From Pseudomonadota bacterium (GTDB lineage Bacteria; Desulfobacterota; Desulfobulbia; Desulfobulbales; JAGXFP01), in NCBI GenBank assembly GCA_018814305.1, contig JAHJAA010000022.1:1-64000 (forward strand): a DNA stretch of 64,000 nt, read 5' to 3'. Each line of letters opens with the position of its first letter. Positions within the stretch are counted from its first letter, which is position 1. The notes under the pieces were generated by a model. The model did not search any database. It was not told where the DNA came from and saw nothing but the letters and a program-made list of their open reading frames with translations. The position numbers were made by a program, and so were the translations under genes. Positions 8,605 through 16,726 of this stretch are shown in pieces.

Positions 8605-10917
8605 TTATTTCTGTCGCGCGTATCTCAAATCATGATCGGTTAAATCATAGTAGGCAAAGTGAATTTTACCATCATTGGCATTATAGACGAGTGAAGATTC
8701 GACACCATTGCTCACCCCACCATCATCCACCGGTTGATTCACTTCCGTTGTCAGGGCCTTGACGGCGTAGCAAAAATCAACCATTATCTCTTCCCCGGTA
8801 TCCGGGACACAATCATTAAAATAACTCATATGAATAAAACCATTGGGATCAATGACTATCGGCACATTCGTCTCTTCGACAATATTTGAAACGAAAATTT
8901 CCGATTCAAAAAATCCCCCAGTCCCCAGTTCATTATTCATGAGTTTAATGGTCATGTGGGTCAAATCAAGATACGAGATGTATACGTCACCCTGGTAGAG
9001 TGCCAAAGAAGAATATTTACCGATTTCTCCAGTAGTATCGACAGCCCAAACCGTAGCTTGTTCCGGAACATCACTATTGAACAGAGCATATTTCAAATTA
9101 CCATTTCCATTACCGTCATAGTTATCAATATGAAAATCATAATACGAGACATGCAACTGACCTTGGCTCAAACCGGAGGTATCGTACTCTATTGATGAAA
9201 ACCGGCCTGGTTGATCATTGATAGAATGGAATTGACCAGCAGCGACATTGGGCTCACCGCTATCGATTATACTATTTGAAAAAATTCCATCGGGTGCACT
9301 TGCATTCGTTGCATAGCGCAAAGCCGAATCATAAAAATCATAATAGGTGACATGTGCTTTCCCCGAAGGATCAAGCGTCATTGCCCCATATGCCCTCCCA
9401 GTGAATAAAGAAGAATCAACGTTAGCCCAGAACCCTGGGAATACAAGTAAAGTGGGGTCATAACTTGCCCACGTTGCTTCTCTGGTAGAAACTTCGATGA
9501 TATTATATTGCTGCTCCAATGATACTCCGGCAGCATATATGTCATTTACGGTAAGTCCGGCCGCAGCCAATAACTGCTCCAAAGGAAAGCCACCATCAAG
9601 CAAATCCCCTATTGAAACCGCAACATCAAGGTCTGTTAAAGAAAACCCTGCCGCAACCAGATCATTCGTTGTATAACCAACAGCTTCAACCAGTCTGATT
9701 AATGTAATCCCGGCATTTAACAATTGTGAAACTGAGAAATCAGAGGAGAGGAGTTGCCCTTGGGTAAATCCAGCAGCGAGGAGTTCTTCTTGAGAAATCC
9801 CCCCGCTCACCAGTTGAGCCAAGGAGAACCCAACGACATTCAAAAACTGTTCGAGGGTAACCCCATCCGCCATAGTGGTATTAAGAAGCTCCTGACTACT
9901 TCCGGTTCTCGCCTCAACCATGGCATAGTAGTCTGAATTAGACTGCAACCCTCTTAAATTATAAGAATTTTGTCCTTGAGTAGTACCAACAAGGTATTTT
10001 TCAGCTCGCAAAGCAGAGGCAGAGACAACACCAGTAATATCATCTTGAGGGGCCAGAAAAACATTATATCGAACATTTAAACCAACACTATTTGCCGCCC
10101 CAAGGCTTGAAGCTGCAGGTAACCACGAGATACTTACGTTGGTCCCATCATCGACGGAGGGTTGATTATAGTAGGGCAGGACACCTTTGAAATAATAATC
10201 CGTAAGGCTCGAAACAACCCATGGGCCAGCTGGAGTTGCAGAAGTGGCATATCGAAGCTCTCCGGATCTATTTGTATACAGAGCATGATAACCGGACTCA
10301 TCAACAGATAATGTAATATTGTCGGCCATCACTTGGGTATCGACAGGATTTAAATCGCTGAATAGATTCCCATCCTTACTCCGCGTCATAATAGCGCATG
10401 ATTCGTTATCCGTATCATAATAAGCGATCACCAAACTCCCATCGGTTGGAGAAATTACAATTGAATTGAAAACTCCGTCAAAATCATTGTGACTACCAGG
10501 AGTTGTTGGCTGATCCCAAAAAACTGATTGATCGGTGCCCTCAATCAAAAACGACCAGGTAATATTGCCGAGACTGTTCCCTGCCCGGTCAGTAACTTCG
10601 CGGATGGTAACTGTATAAACGGCACCATACGTCAGCATAGTGGTGTCGGGAACAAACGTAACTTTTGTCGTGTCATAACCTGAATATTGACCGGATATTG
10701 CGTTACCGTCGCCATCGGTGAGACCGACGGAAACAAATTGTACCGGTTCTGAAAATGTAGCACTAATTTCGGGGGCAGCTTGGACATTTTGCGCCCCATC
10801 ATGGGGGGAAAGCTCTTGAATGAGAGGCAGGGTCTCATCAGGCTTGCTATAAGATGAGCATCCATAAAAGGTGGTTACCAAACAAAATAATATTCCAAAC
10901 AATCGTAATGTCTTCAT
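8605..10917 (-). CDS. Large lipoprotein with Ig-like domain, decapeptide-type repeats and beta-strand repeats
   Basis: A 770-residue predicted lipoprotein: MKTLRLFGILFCLVTTFYGC ends in the lipobox Cys. The start has a GGGGGAGA site; the longer frame is not used. Residues about 30-135 look like an SbsA/Big_5-type Ig domain (SPHDGAQNVQAAPEISATFS, then GAVYTVTI). A middle region holds about eleven repeats of 10-11 residues of the form G(F/I/V)(S/T)xxxLLxA. The remainder contains repeated strands such as AHVTYYDFYD, LHVSYYDFH and IHFAYYDLTD, suggesting a sialidase/BNR-like propeller split around the repeats. There is no enzyme signature. It is probably exposed on the outer membrane for adhesion or structure, which is inference. 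It stands alone between a bidirectional terminator and tRNA-Pro. Confidence 0.75.
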   Translation of the reverse strand: MKTLRLFGILFCLVTTFYGCSSYSKPDETLPLIQELSPHDGAQNVQAAPEISATFSEPVQFVSVGLTDGDGNAISGQYSGYDTTKVTFVPDTTMLTYGAVYTVTIREVTDRAGNSLGNITWSFLIEGTDQSVFWDQPTTPGSHNDFDGVFNSIVISPTDGSLVIAYYDTDNESCAIMTRSKDGNLFSDLNPVDTQVMADNITLSVDESGYHALYTNRSGELRYATSATPAGPWVVSSLTDYYFKGVLPYYNQPSVDDGTNVSISWLPAASSLGAANSVGLNVRYNVFLAPQDDITGVVSASALRAEKYLVGTTQGQNSYNLRGLQSNSDYYAMVEARTGSSQELLNTTMADGVTLEQFLNVVGFSLAQLVSGGISQEELLAAGFTQGQLLSSDFSVSQLLNAGITLIRLVEAVGYTTNDLVAAGFSLTDLDVAVSIGDLLDGGFPLEQLLAAAGLTVNDIYAAGVSLEQQYNIIEVSTREATWASYDPTLLVFPGFWANVDSSLFTGRAYGAMTLDPSGKAHVTYYDFYDSALRYATNASAPDGIFSNSIIDSGEPNVAAGQFHSINDQPGRFSSIEYDTSGLSQGQLHVSYYDFHIDNYDGNGNGNLKYALFNSDVPEQATVWAVDTTGEIGKYSSLALYQGDVYISYLDLTHMTIKLMNNELGTGGFFESEIFVSNIVEETNVPIVIDPNGFIHMSYFNDCVPDTGEEIMVDFCYAVKALTTEVNQPVDDGGVSNGVESSLVYNANDGKIHFAYYDLTDHDLRYARQK
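9508..9866 (-). repeat. Coding tandem repeats of 10-11 residues
   Basis: Consecutive units read GFSLAQLVSG, GISQEELLAA, GFTQGQLLSS, DFSVSQLLNA, GITLIRLVEAV, GYTTNDLVAA, then weaker copies to GVSLEQQYN. A Gly or aromatic start and a Leu-Leu-Ala end recur. The DNA copies have diverged, so this is an old repeat, likely forming a short helical solenoid. Confidence 0.7.
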
Positions 10918-11208
10918 TAAATCTCCCCCGAAATGACAATTTTTCCCCATATATTTGGACACAGTTCCCGTTCAAAGTGACGCAATCGGTTAATATCACA
11001 CGTAAAGCCATAACCTTTCGTTATAAATATACAATCCTCGATACTAATGATTCACGGGTGCTTTGTCAATCTTTTTCAGGAAACTCCATAACCGATCCAC
11101 GCCCCAGAAAAAACATAAAATTACCTGAAAAATCAACGAGTAGAGCAGATCATGTTTTCAAAAAACCTTTCCCAGTATCACTGAGCAATGAACCACGAAC
11201 TGATGATT
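10918..11208. other. Gene-free interval
   Basis: About 290 bases between the repeat lipoprotein and the tRNA-Pro terminator. No gene, RNA or strong repeat is seen. A 60-residue minus-strand ORF crossing the tRNA is the usual antisense shadow of a tRNA. Confidence 0.4.
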
Positions 11209-11240
11209 AAAAAAAAGAGCTACCGGTGAACCGGTAGCTC
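11209..11240 (-). terminator. Terminator of tRNA-Pro
   Basis: GAGCTACCGG, loop TGAA, CCGGTAGCTC: a perfect ten-base stem. On the minus strand it is followed by eight T. It lies 19 bases past the tRNA 3' end. Confidence 0.9.
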
Positions 11241-11258
11241 TTGATAATGAGATGAATA

Positions 11259-11336
<78 letters not shown>

Positions 11337-11701
11337 ACAATTATATTGAAAAAATTTCAATATAATTTTTTTCTTTAGTACTTTAACCCATGAACCTCTT
11401 TAGATTAATAAGTATAATCTAAAACATCCTTTTTACAGCACGAGGACGAATTTTGAGAAATTTGTTTACACGTCACAGGAAAGACAGTCAAGCAAAAAGC
11501 CATTTTCCACAACATGCATAACAATTATATTAGGGCACCTAGATAGAATTTAGGACACAACAGAAGAGAATAAGCTATTATCCGAGTCGACCACGAGACC
11601 GCAACATAAAAAAAAATGATAGCTTTGCAATTGAAGGGGGGGGGAACTGCCGAATTTAATTCGGTACTACAATCCTTTTTTCCCCTACTAATTTTTCTTA
11701 C
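11337..11701. other. Gene-free interval between the two tRNA genes
   Basis: A+T-rich sequence. I see no coding signal; a 64-residue minus-strand ORF has no signal of being real. No RNA gene is recognised. Confidence 0.4.
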
Positions 11702-11730
11702 TTGACACTCATACGACAATCAATTATAGA
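11702..11730 (+). promoter_or_regulatory. Probable sigma-70 promoter of tRNA-Asn
   Basis: TTGACA at 11702-11707 and TATAGA at 11725-11730 are separated by 17 bases, about 45 bases upstream of the tRNA. Confidence 0.7.
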
Positions 11731-11774
11731 AATTCAACTTTTCAAAATGGATTTGTATTCAGTATGTGATTTGT

Positions 11775-11850
11775 TCCCGGGTAGCTCAGTTGGTAGAGCA
11801 GGTGGCTGTTAACCACCTTGTCGGGGGTTCGAGTCCCTCCCCGGGAGCCA
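11775..11850 (+). tRNA. tRNA-Asn (anticodon GTT)
   Basis: A complete cloverleaf. Acceptor stem TCCCGGG pairs with CCCGGGA, followed by GCCA. The D arm contains AGCTCAGTTGGTAGAGC, the anticodon loop is CTGTTAA and the T arm contains GGGGGTTCGAGTCCCTC. The anticodon GTT reads AAC and AAT. CCA is encoded. Confidence 0.95.
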
Positions 11851-11883
11851 AATAATCCTAATCCATCCTCAACCCAAACCTAA

Positions 11884-12029
11884 TTAGTTTTCATCCAGAA
11901 ACGGTCTTTTTCGAGAATCTCTGTGTAAAACCGCACAGTTGCTTGTGCGGAGTACCCATGTACGCCTCCGCGCAACTGTTTGTTTTCCTGGACCTTCTAG
12001 AAAAATCCTCGTTTCTGAATTGAAAACAA
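11884..12029. repeat. Long foldback (MITE-like) element
   Basis: About 146 bases form an imperfect palindrome. The outer arms carry GTTTTCA and CAGAAACG on the left and their reverse complements on the right. The next part pairs TCTTTTTCGAGAA with TTCTAGAAAAATC. The centre pairs ACAGTTGC...GCGGAG with CTCCGCGCAACTGT around GTACCCATGTAC. It is non-coding and sits between tRNA-Asn and the HAMP gene. A differently sequenced foldback of similar design lies at 28707-28900. Confidence 0.65.
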
Positions 12030-12039
12030 CACGTTTCAT

Positions 12040-12068
12040 CATCCGTAAAGTCTGCGACTTTACGGATG
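12040..12068 (-). terminator. Perfect 13-base hairpin after the HAMP/pentaheme pair
   Basis: CATCCGTAAAGTC, loop TGC, GACTTTACGGATG. It lies 8 bases past the HAMP gene stop on the minus strand. There is no T run, so it may protect the mRNA 3' end rather than terminate on its own. Confidence 0.5.
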
Positions 12069-12076
12069 GGAACTAA

Positions 12077-12520
12077 TTAATCATGTCCCAACCGACTCCG
12101 TACAGACATGATTGTCGCATTAATAGATTCAGCTAAACCCTGCAATGGATCTCCATCTCTTAATCGAATTTTCTTGTCCAAGTCACCACCCCGAATAACA
12201 ATTAAATCCTGTTCAATTCGAAAAATTGGGCCAGCAATTTTTTGGGGAAGAAATATCGCAATAAGCATCCCACTGACCAAACTAACCAATGAACCTGCAA
12301 TAACAACCGGTATAAGCAGATCACTCACCCGCCTAATTTTTATGTGGGCATCATAAAATGATTCACCCACTTCCTGATGGGCGTAAAAATAAAGGATCCC
12401 GGCAGCGACGATGGAACTTACAAATATCGTTCCGAGGATTCTTACCAAGAGCCACATTTGAAACTTTTTTTCGATCTGAAGATTGAGTTTTTTTCGTTTA
12501 TATCTCTGCATATTGAACAT
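12077..12520 (-). CDS. Membrane protein with two helices and a HAMP domain, no output domain
   Basis: This 147-residue protein has a charged N-terminus (QRYKRKKLNLQIEKKF) and transmembrane helices at about 24-46 and 69-92. A HAMP linker follows from about 93 (LPQKIAGPIFRIEQDL, then GGDLDKKIRLRDGD) and the protein ends near SVRSRLGHD. HAMP domains normally connect a sensor to a kinase or methyl-accepting module; none follows here and the stop is clean. It lies 40 bases downstream of a pentaheme cytochrome gene and is probably co-transcribed with it. It could be a membrane partner or signal relay for that cytochrome, which is inferred from position only. Confidence 0.8.
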   Translation of the reverse strand: MFNMQRYKRKKLNLQIEKKFQMWLLVRILGTIFVSSIVAAGILYFYAHQEVGESFYDAHIKIRRVSDLLIPVVIAGSLVSLVSGMLIAIFLPQKIAGPIFRIEQDLIVIRGGDLDKKIRLRDGDPLQGLAESINATIMSVRSRLGHD

Positions 12521-12560
12521 TCCCCTTATTAAAGGTTCGACAAATTTCTAAGAGTGCGGA

Positions 12561-13733
12561 TCACAACATATCTTTGTGACAACCGACACATAAATCTTTT
12601 TTATAGGGCTTGATCATTCTGTCTTGAAGATTTGACGCATGCTTCTCATGACAGGACATACAGGTGATTCTTCCATCAGAAAGGGTAGGATACTCAGGTG
12701 GAATAACCATCCCCCTCTTGGGGTACACATTTATCGGGTGAGTCAATATTTCCTTATATTCCCGATGGCATGAATAACAGATTCCAAGGTTTGTGACAAC
12801 CTCATTGTTGGTTAGAATGTGCTTCATAACTTCCATTCCTCCCGCCCGTCGATCAATCACATTCCTCAATTTTACACCCAGGGCCAACGTAACCTCCTGG
12901 GATGGGATTACATTAATCGAGTACTTATTCCCATAACGATAATACTTGATCTCAATCTGGATATCTTCATCTTCGCCCAATCCTCGTCGCCGAGATGAAG
13001 CAATGTTTGTTTCAGAAAAAATCGTTTCCGTTGAAAACGTATAAACAGCAGAATCCGACCGGTTACCGAATCTGTCTTCGGAACTAACAGAGTATTGATA
13101 AACCTTTTTAGGCTTAATACTCGTCAGGGTAACCAAATGATTTCTTGCCATCTGTGAATCAAATGGCGAATTAATATTTATATTTTTAAGCCCATAGGCA
13201 ACGCTGGAGGTTGCAGGTTTATCGGTATCCCATCCAATTGTAGCAGTGAAAAATATTCCTCTTCGGACTTCCAGAACTCTCACGTTTGAAATTTTAGGCG
13301 GATCATGTTCATTTTCTTGTGACTCAGCTAAATCATCAAGTGCCGGCAAGTCATACTCATGAAAAGACTGCCTGCCCCCCTCCCCCTTCGCCTCAATAAC
13401 TACAGTATCCTCTCCTGCGTTGGTCTTAAAATCAAACCAATGGGACTTTGCGGCAGTAAAATGCCTCCCGACCCACTTCACCCCATGAGTTAAATCTTCT
13501 CCCCCTGCACCGATGTTGGCGGGAGCATCTTTCTGAGCATGGCACCTCTCGCATCTTTTTTCAGCAAAAGGGGGATGTATATATTTCTTCCCAGTTGTCG
13601 CATCCCAGATATCATCATGGCACGATACACAATCGTTATCTTTTGAAAATGCGGCTAAAGGGAAGATCCCAGCTGAAACCACGACCATAATGATGGCCAG
13701 CAGAATCAAAGTTTTCACCTTATATATATTCAT
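12561..13733 (-). CDS. Pentaheme c-type cytochrome with fibronectin-like domain
   Basis: A 390-residue exported protein: an N-terminal hydrophobic segment at about 8-30 ends near AFS. Five CXXCH motifs occur, two near the N-terminus (CVSCH, CERCH) and three near the C-terminus (CYSCH, CMSCH, CVGCH). Between them, at about residues 155-250, is a beta-sandwich-like stretch (RGIFFTATIGWDTDKPATSS, then KVYQYSVSSEDRFGNRSDSA) that resembles a fibronectin type III fold. The two heme clusters separated by an Ig-like domain suggest an electron carrier with a docking module. It is predicted periplasmic or membrane-anchored through an uncleaved signal. It is followed by the HAMP gene after 40 bases. Confidence 0.85.
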   Translation of the reverse strand: MNIYKVKTLILLAIIMVVVSAGIFPLAAFSKDNDCVSCHDDIWDATTGKKYIHPPFAEKRCERCHAQKDAPANIGAGGEDLTHGVKWVGRHFTAAKSHWFDFKTNAGEDTVVIEAKGEGGRQSFHEYDLPALDDLAESQENEHDPPKISNVRVLEVRRGIFFTATIGWDTDKPATSSVAYGLKNININSPFDSQMARNHLVTLTSIKPKKVYQYSVSSEDRFGNRSDSAVYTFSTETIFSETNIASSRRRGLGEDEDIQIEIKYYRYGNKYSINVIPSQEVTLALGVKLRNVIDRRAGGMEVMKHILTNNEVVTNLGICYSCHREYKEILTHPINVYPKRGMVIPPEYPTLSDGRITCMSCHEKHASNLQDRMIKPYKKDLCVGCHKDML

Positions 13734-13960
13734 GTGTACCCTTGAGTATCCCTTGCAGCATTGACGATTTTAAACTTAAAATTCAAGACAAGACTTATTT
13801 GCACATATTTCGGTGAGTATACCATGAAAAAAACGGTCACATAAAGAATTAATTTCGTTACACTCTGGTGTCAGAGATCAATCACTTTATATTGTGCCGT
13901 TCTTCCCCATGGGGAAATAAATTTCAAAAACACTAATGAACATCCTAACATTTTTTTAAC

Positions 13961-13992
13961 AAAAAAAAAGCCCCTGCTTTTAAAGCAGGGGC
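13961..13992 (-). terminator. Terminator of the OB-fold lipoprotein gene
   Basis: GCCCCTGCTTTTAAAGCAGGGGC forms a ten-base stem. On the minus strand it is followed by nine T. It lies about 120 bases past the stop at 14111. The remaining bases 13734-13960 hold no gene that I can see. Confidence 0.85.
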
Positions 13993-14110
13993 TGGAATAC
14001 TTACGCATGGTCAATACAATTTTCCTACCATTCCTTCAAACAACAACTAACAATGCATACACTCATAACAAGTATATGACCCACTAAAAACGAAAAAGCA
14101 AACCCCACAA

Positions 14111-14881
14111 TCATTCGACTGTAATAGAGGCCTCTTCTACGATCACATCATAACGATACCCGGAACCAAAGTCCTTATCCGTATACAAAGTCCCTTTCAA
14201 TAGAACGGTATCACCAACTTTGGCAGAATCCTGCGTTGTTACAACCAGGTCATTGGTTCCTGCACTACCGGTGCCATCTTTGACATGCAACCAATTTTTT
14301 CCCATAATACCGGACATATACTTAACAACCTTACCACGCAAGAGAACTTCTTTTTCGTTTAAGGAACCCTTTTCATTAAAAACATTCTCTACCGTTTTGC
14401 CACCTTCTGGTTTGACTATCGAACTGAAATCGGTGATATCAGCAGCCGGCGTCACCCCACCAACTCCAGCGGGATGGTCTGCAGGTGCCTGGGATGCAGC
14501 CTGATCAAACGACTGATCTGCCCCCCCGACCATAATTGAAGCGGCAAAAATAATTTCTTCGAACTCACGATTCAAGGTATTACTCTTGAAATTGGTCATA
14601 TGGGAGCCATCTGGAACAAACACCTCATCACCAACCTTAAGCTGGGTCATGGGACCTGCGACCCAAACCTTTTCCCCTCCGGTATCGACAAGAATATAAG
14701 TATACCCCGAGGCATTCATTGTTTCCGTGACAGACCCGGAAATGCCACTTTCCGGCTGGACAACCTGCGGCACCTGAGAAACGGTCTGAGGTGACTCAGT
14801 ATTGCTTGTCGTGGCACTGTTCTTACACCCCGCTGAGAAAACAACCAGAACCCCAAGTGCTATCAAAAAATAATGTTTCAC
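14111..14881 (-). CDS. Lipoprotein with two OB-fold-like domains
   Basis: A 256-residue predicted lipoprotein with a GTG start, an AGGAGG site 8 bases upstream and the signal KHYFLIALGVLVVFSAGC. The first domain (about 45-120) carries SGSVTETMNASGYTYILVDT, then EKVWVAGPMTQLKVGDEVFV. This pattern recurs in small periplasmic OB-fold proteins near cytochrome genes (NrfJ-like, from memory). The second (about 165-256) repeats the idea: EVLLRGKVVKYMSGIMGKNW, then VGDTVLLKGTLYTDKDFGSG. The two halves are joined by a disordered linker rich in Ala, Pro and Gln. It is a single gene with its own terminator inside the cytochrome island. The role is unknown; assisting cytochrome maturation or metal binding is possible. 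Confidence 0.7.
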   Translation of the reverse strand: MKHYFLIALGVLVVFSAGCKNSATTSNTESPQTVSQVPQVVQPESGISGSVTETMNASGYTYILVDTGGEKVWVAGPMTQLKVGDEVFVPDGSHMTNFKSNTLNREFEEIIFAASIMVGGADQSFDQAASQAPADHPAGVGGVTPAADITDFSSIVKPEGGKTVENVFNEKGSLNEKEVLLRGKVVKYMSGIMGKNWLHVKDGTGSAGTNDLVVTTQDSAKVGDTVLLKGTLYTDKDFGSGYRYDVIVEEASITVE

Positions 14882-15229
14882 TTGCTAACCTCCTTAACAG
14901 ATTTGCCCCGGAAGAATGCCCCTCCGGAATAGCTTTATATGTGAATAAGTTTCTTTTTCTTACCAACGAACAATAACCGAACCAAAATCACAGTGGTAAT
15001 GCAAATCACAGCATTTTTTATGATTATAAAAACTCAAACTATACCAAATATTTCAAAGAATGCTACCAATACAAATTGCACCAGACAAATCATAAACATA
15101 TTCACGCTGAAGTATTTATTTTGTCGAAATATAAAAATTTCAATATAATATCAAGCTATTGACAAACTGCAACCGGGTCCGCAATGACCCTCTCCAAAAG
15201 TCGCTTAGGCCAACCAAAGAGGCTTGGGA
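14882..15229. other. Divergent promoter region
   Basis: A+T-rich interval between the minus-strand OB-fold lipoprotein and the plus-strand octaheme gene. The only clear signal is the promoter listed next; no gene is seen. Confidence 0.4.
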
Positions 15230-15259
15230 TTGACAAAAAATTGAAAATTGTTGTATAAA
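15230..15259 (+). promoter_or_regulatory. Sigma-70-type promoter of the octaheme cytochrome
   Basis: TTGACA at 15230-15235 and TATAAA at 15254-15259 are separated by 18 bases, about 65 bases upstream of the gene start. This is a near-consensus match in an A+T-rich leader. Confidence 0.7.
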
Positions 15260-15324
15260 TATAATGTTGATTTCATGATAATCTATCTTTGTCTTAATTT
15301 TTTTTTCAGGATCAGGTGCTGAAG

Positions 15325-16611
15325 ATGCGTTACTCCTCTAAATTATTCCTTTTTGCAGGAATCACCGTTAGTACCGCTTCCTTTATACTTTCAGCCCCAA
15401 ATTCAGTTTATGCTGGAGCTTATTTAGACTCTGCCCACGGTGGTTACAATGATGCAAGCAAAACCAAAGGGGTCTTACGCTTAACTGGTCCTGCCCCCGG
15501 CAACTGCTCTCATTGCCACGAACAGCATTCCAGCATAGGAGGCTTTGCCGGTTCGTCCTCACCCTTTGTCCTTTTTGATACCTTAAATGGTAACAGTCTC
15601 TGTAATACATGCCACGATGCCTCAACGTCCAACGGGGCTGATAATATTGCCGCGCAATATTCGGCCTTTTATACCTTTCAGCATGCGCCAGACTCAGCAA
15701 TTTATGCCGCCGCAACCAGCGGCACCGACGAGTTGACCTGTGAAAAATGTCATAATTCCCATGTTGCCCAGAGAACAAAACATGCCATTGGCGTAAATAC
15801 AGCCTCGAGTGTACTCGCTGGCCTAACAGTTAAAACCGTGGCGGCATTTGGCTCTCCCGGGATTCCAGCCTTTGGTTTCGAACAACTCTCATCAACGAGT
15901 CTCGGAGTCAATAAACCAATTTCCTATGAATATGAACTCTGCTTACAATGTCATGGAAATACTTTGGTGACGTACGGACTTGAAGATATCGGTAGACAAA
16001 TTAATCCGAATAATTTTTCGGCACACCCCATTGCTACTTCAGGCTGGAAGAATTCTTTTCTCACATCTTCTTATGCCTCGGCCCTTAAATCTCCATGGAA
16101 TTCAGCGGCCAATACAAAAATGTACTGCAGCGATTGTCACGGCAGTGGCACTCCCAGCGATCCATGGGGCCCCCATGGATCACAGAATCTCAGCTTGACC
16201 AAAGGTTCGTATTTAACTGACAACAACCATGACGCCCTGTGTGTGACCTGCCATGATGTCTCAGTTTCGGCCTGGAATGATGCCGGGAACAACGACCATG
16301 ATCTCGCAGCTCATCAGTCAACAGTTACTGCTCCTGGTACCGGAACAAATACAAAAGGTTGTCTGGCGTGTCATGGTGGGATCGGTGATATCCAGGAAAG
16401 CAGTGTCCATGGTGCCAATTATGTTTGGCCCATGGATGGCGTCAATAATGGAAGGAAGTCTAAGGCTTTTCTCGTCGGTGGAGATATTACCAAGAATTAT
16501 TACATTGGAACCAATGAAGCCACCGATGATGTGCCGGGAAATCGCTATTGTGCAGCCTCTTGTCATACCGTGGCCTTAGGGATTCCGGGAACAGTTGATT
16601 ACCCATATTGA
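15325..16611 (+). CDS. Octaheme c-type cytochrome (seven CXXCH, one CX3CH)
   Basis: A protein of about 428 residues with a signal peptide ending near NSVYAGAY. Heme motifs in order are CSHCH, CNTCH, CEKCH, CLQCH, CSDCH, CVTCH, CLACH and a last CAASCH with three spacer residues. Spacing is irregular, with Ser, Gly and Asn-rich linkers, unlike the tightly doubled CXXCH proteins nearby. It is the only plus-strand gene in the cytochrome island and has its own promoter and terminator, so it is likely regulated separately. I used the ATG at 15325; a GTG nine bases upstream is an alternative. It is exported to the periplasm or cell surface; the exact role is unknown. Confidence 0.85.
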   Translation: MRYSSKLFLFAGITVSTASFILSAPNSVYAGAYLDSAHGGYNDASKTKGVLRLTGPAPGNCSHCHEQHSSIGGFAGSSSPFVLFDTLNGNSLCNTCHDASTSNGADNIAAQYSAFYTFQHAPDSAIYAAATSGTDELTCEKCHNSHVAQRTKHAIGVNTASSVLAGLTVKTVAAFGSPGIPAFGFEQLSSTSLGVNKPISYEYELCLQCHGNTLVTYGLEDIGRQINPNNFSAHPIATSGWKNSFLTSSYASALKSPWNSAANTKMYCSDCHGSGTPSDPWGPHGSQNLSLTKGSYLTDNNHDALCVTCHDVSVSAWNDAGNNDHDLAAHQSTVTAPGTGTNTKGCLACHGGIGDIQESSVHGANYVWPMDGVNNGRKSKAFLVGGDITKNYYIGTNEATDDVPGNRYCAASCHTVALGIPGTVDYPY

Positions 16612-16644
16612 TTTAGTTCTCCACAACTTTTTCACAATCAATAT

Positions 16645-16684
16645 AAAAGCCGGGCAAAGAAGACCACCTTTGTCCGGCTTTTTA
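16645..16684 (+). terminator. Terminator of the octaheme cytochrome gene
   Basis: AAAAGCCGG and CAAAG pair with CTTTG and CCGGCTTTT, followed by T. It lies 34 bases past the stop. Confidence 0.8.
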
Positions 16685-16726
16685 TTTCTGAAAATATACC
16701 CATCAAAGAAGCGTATTATTAACGAT

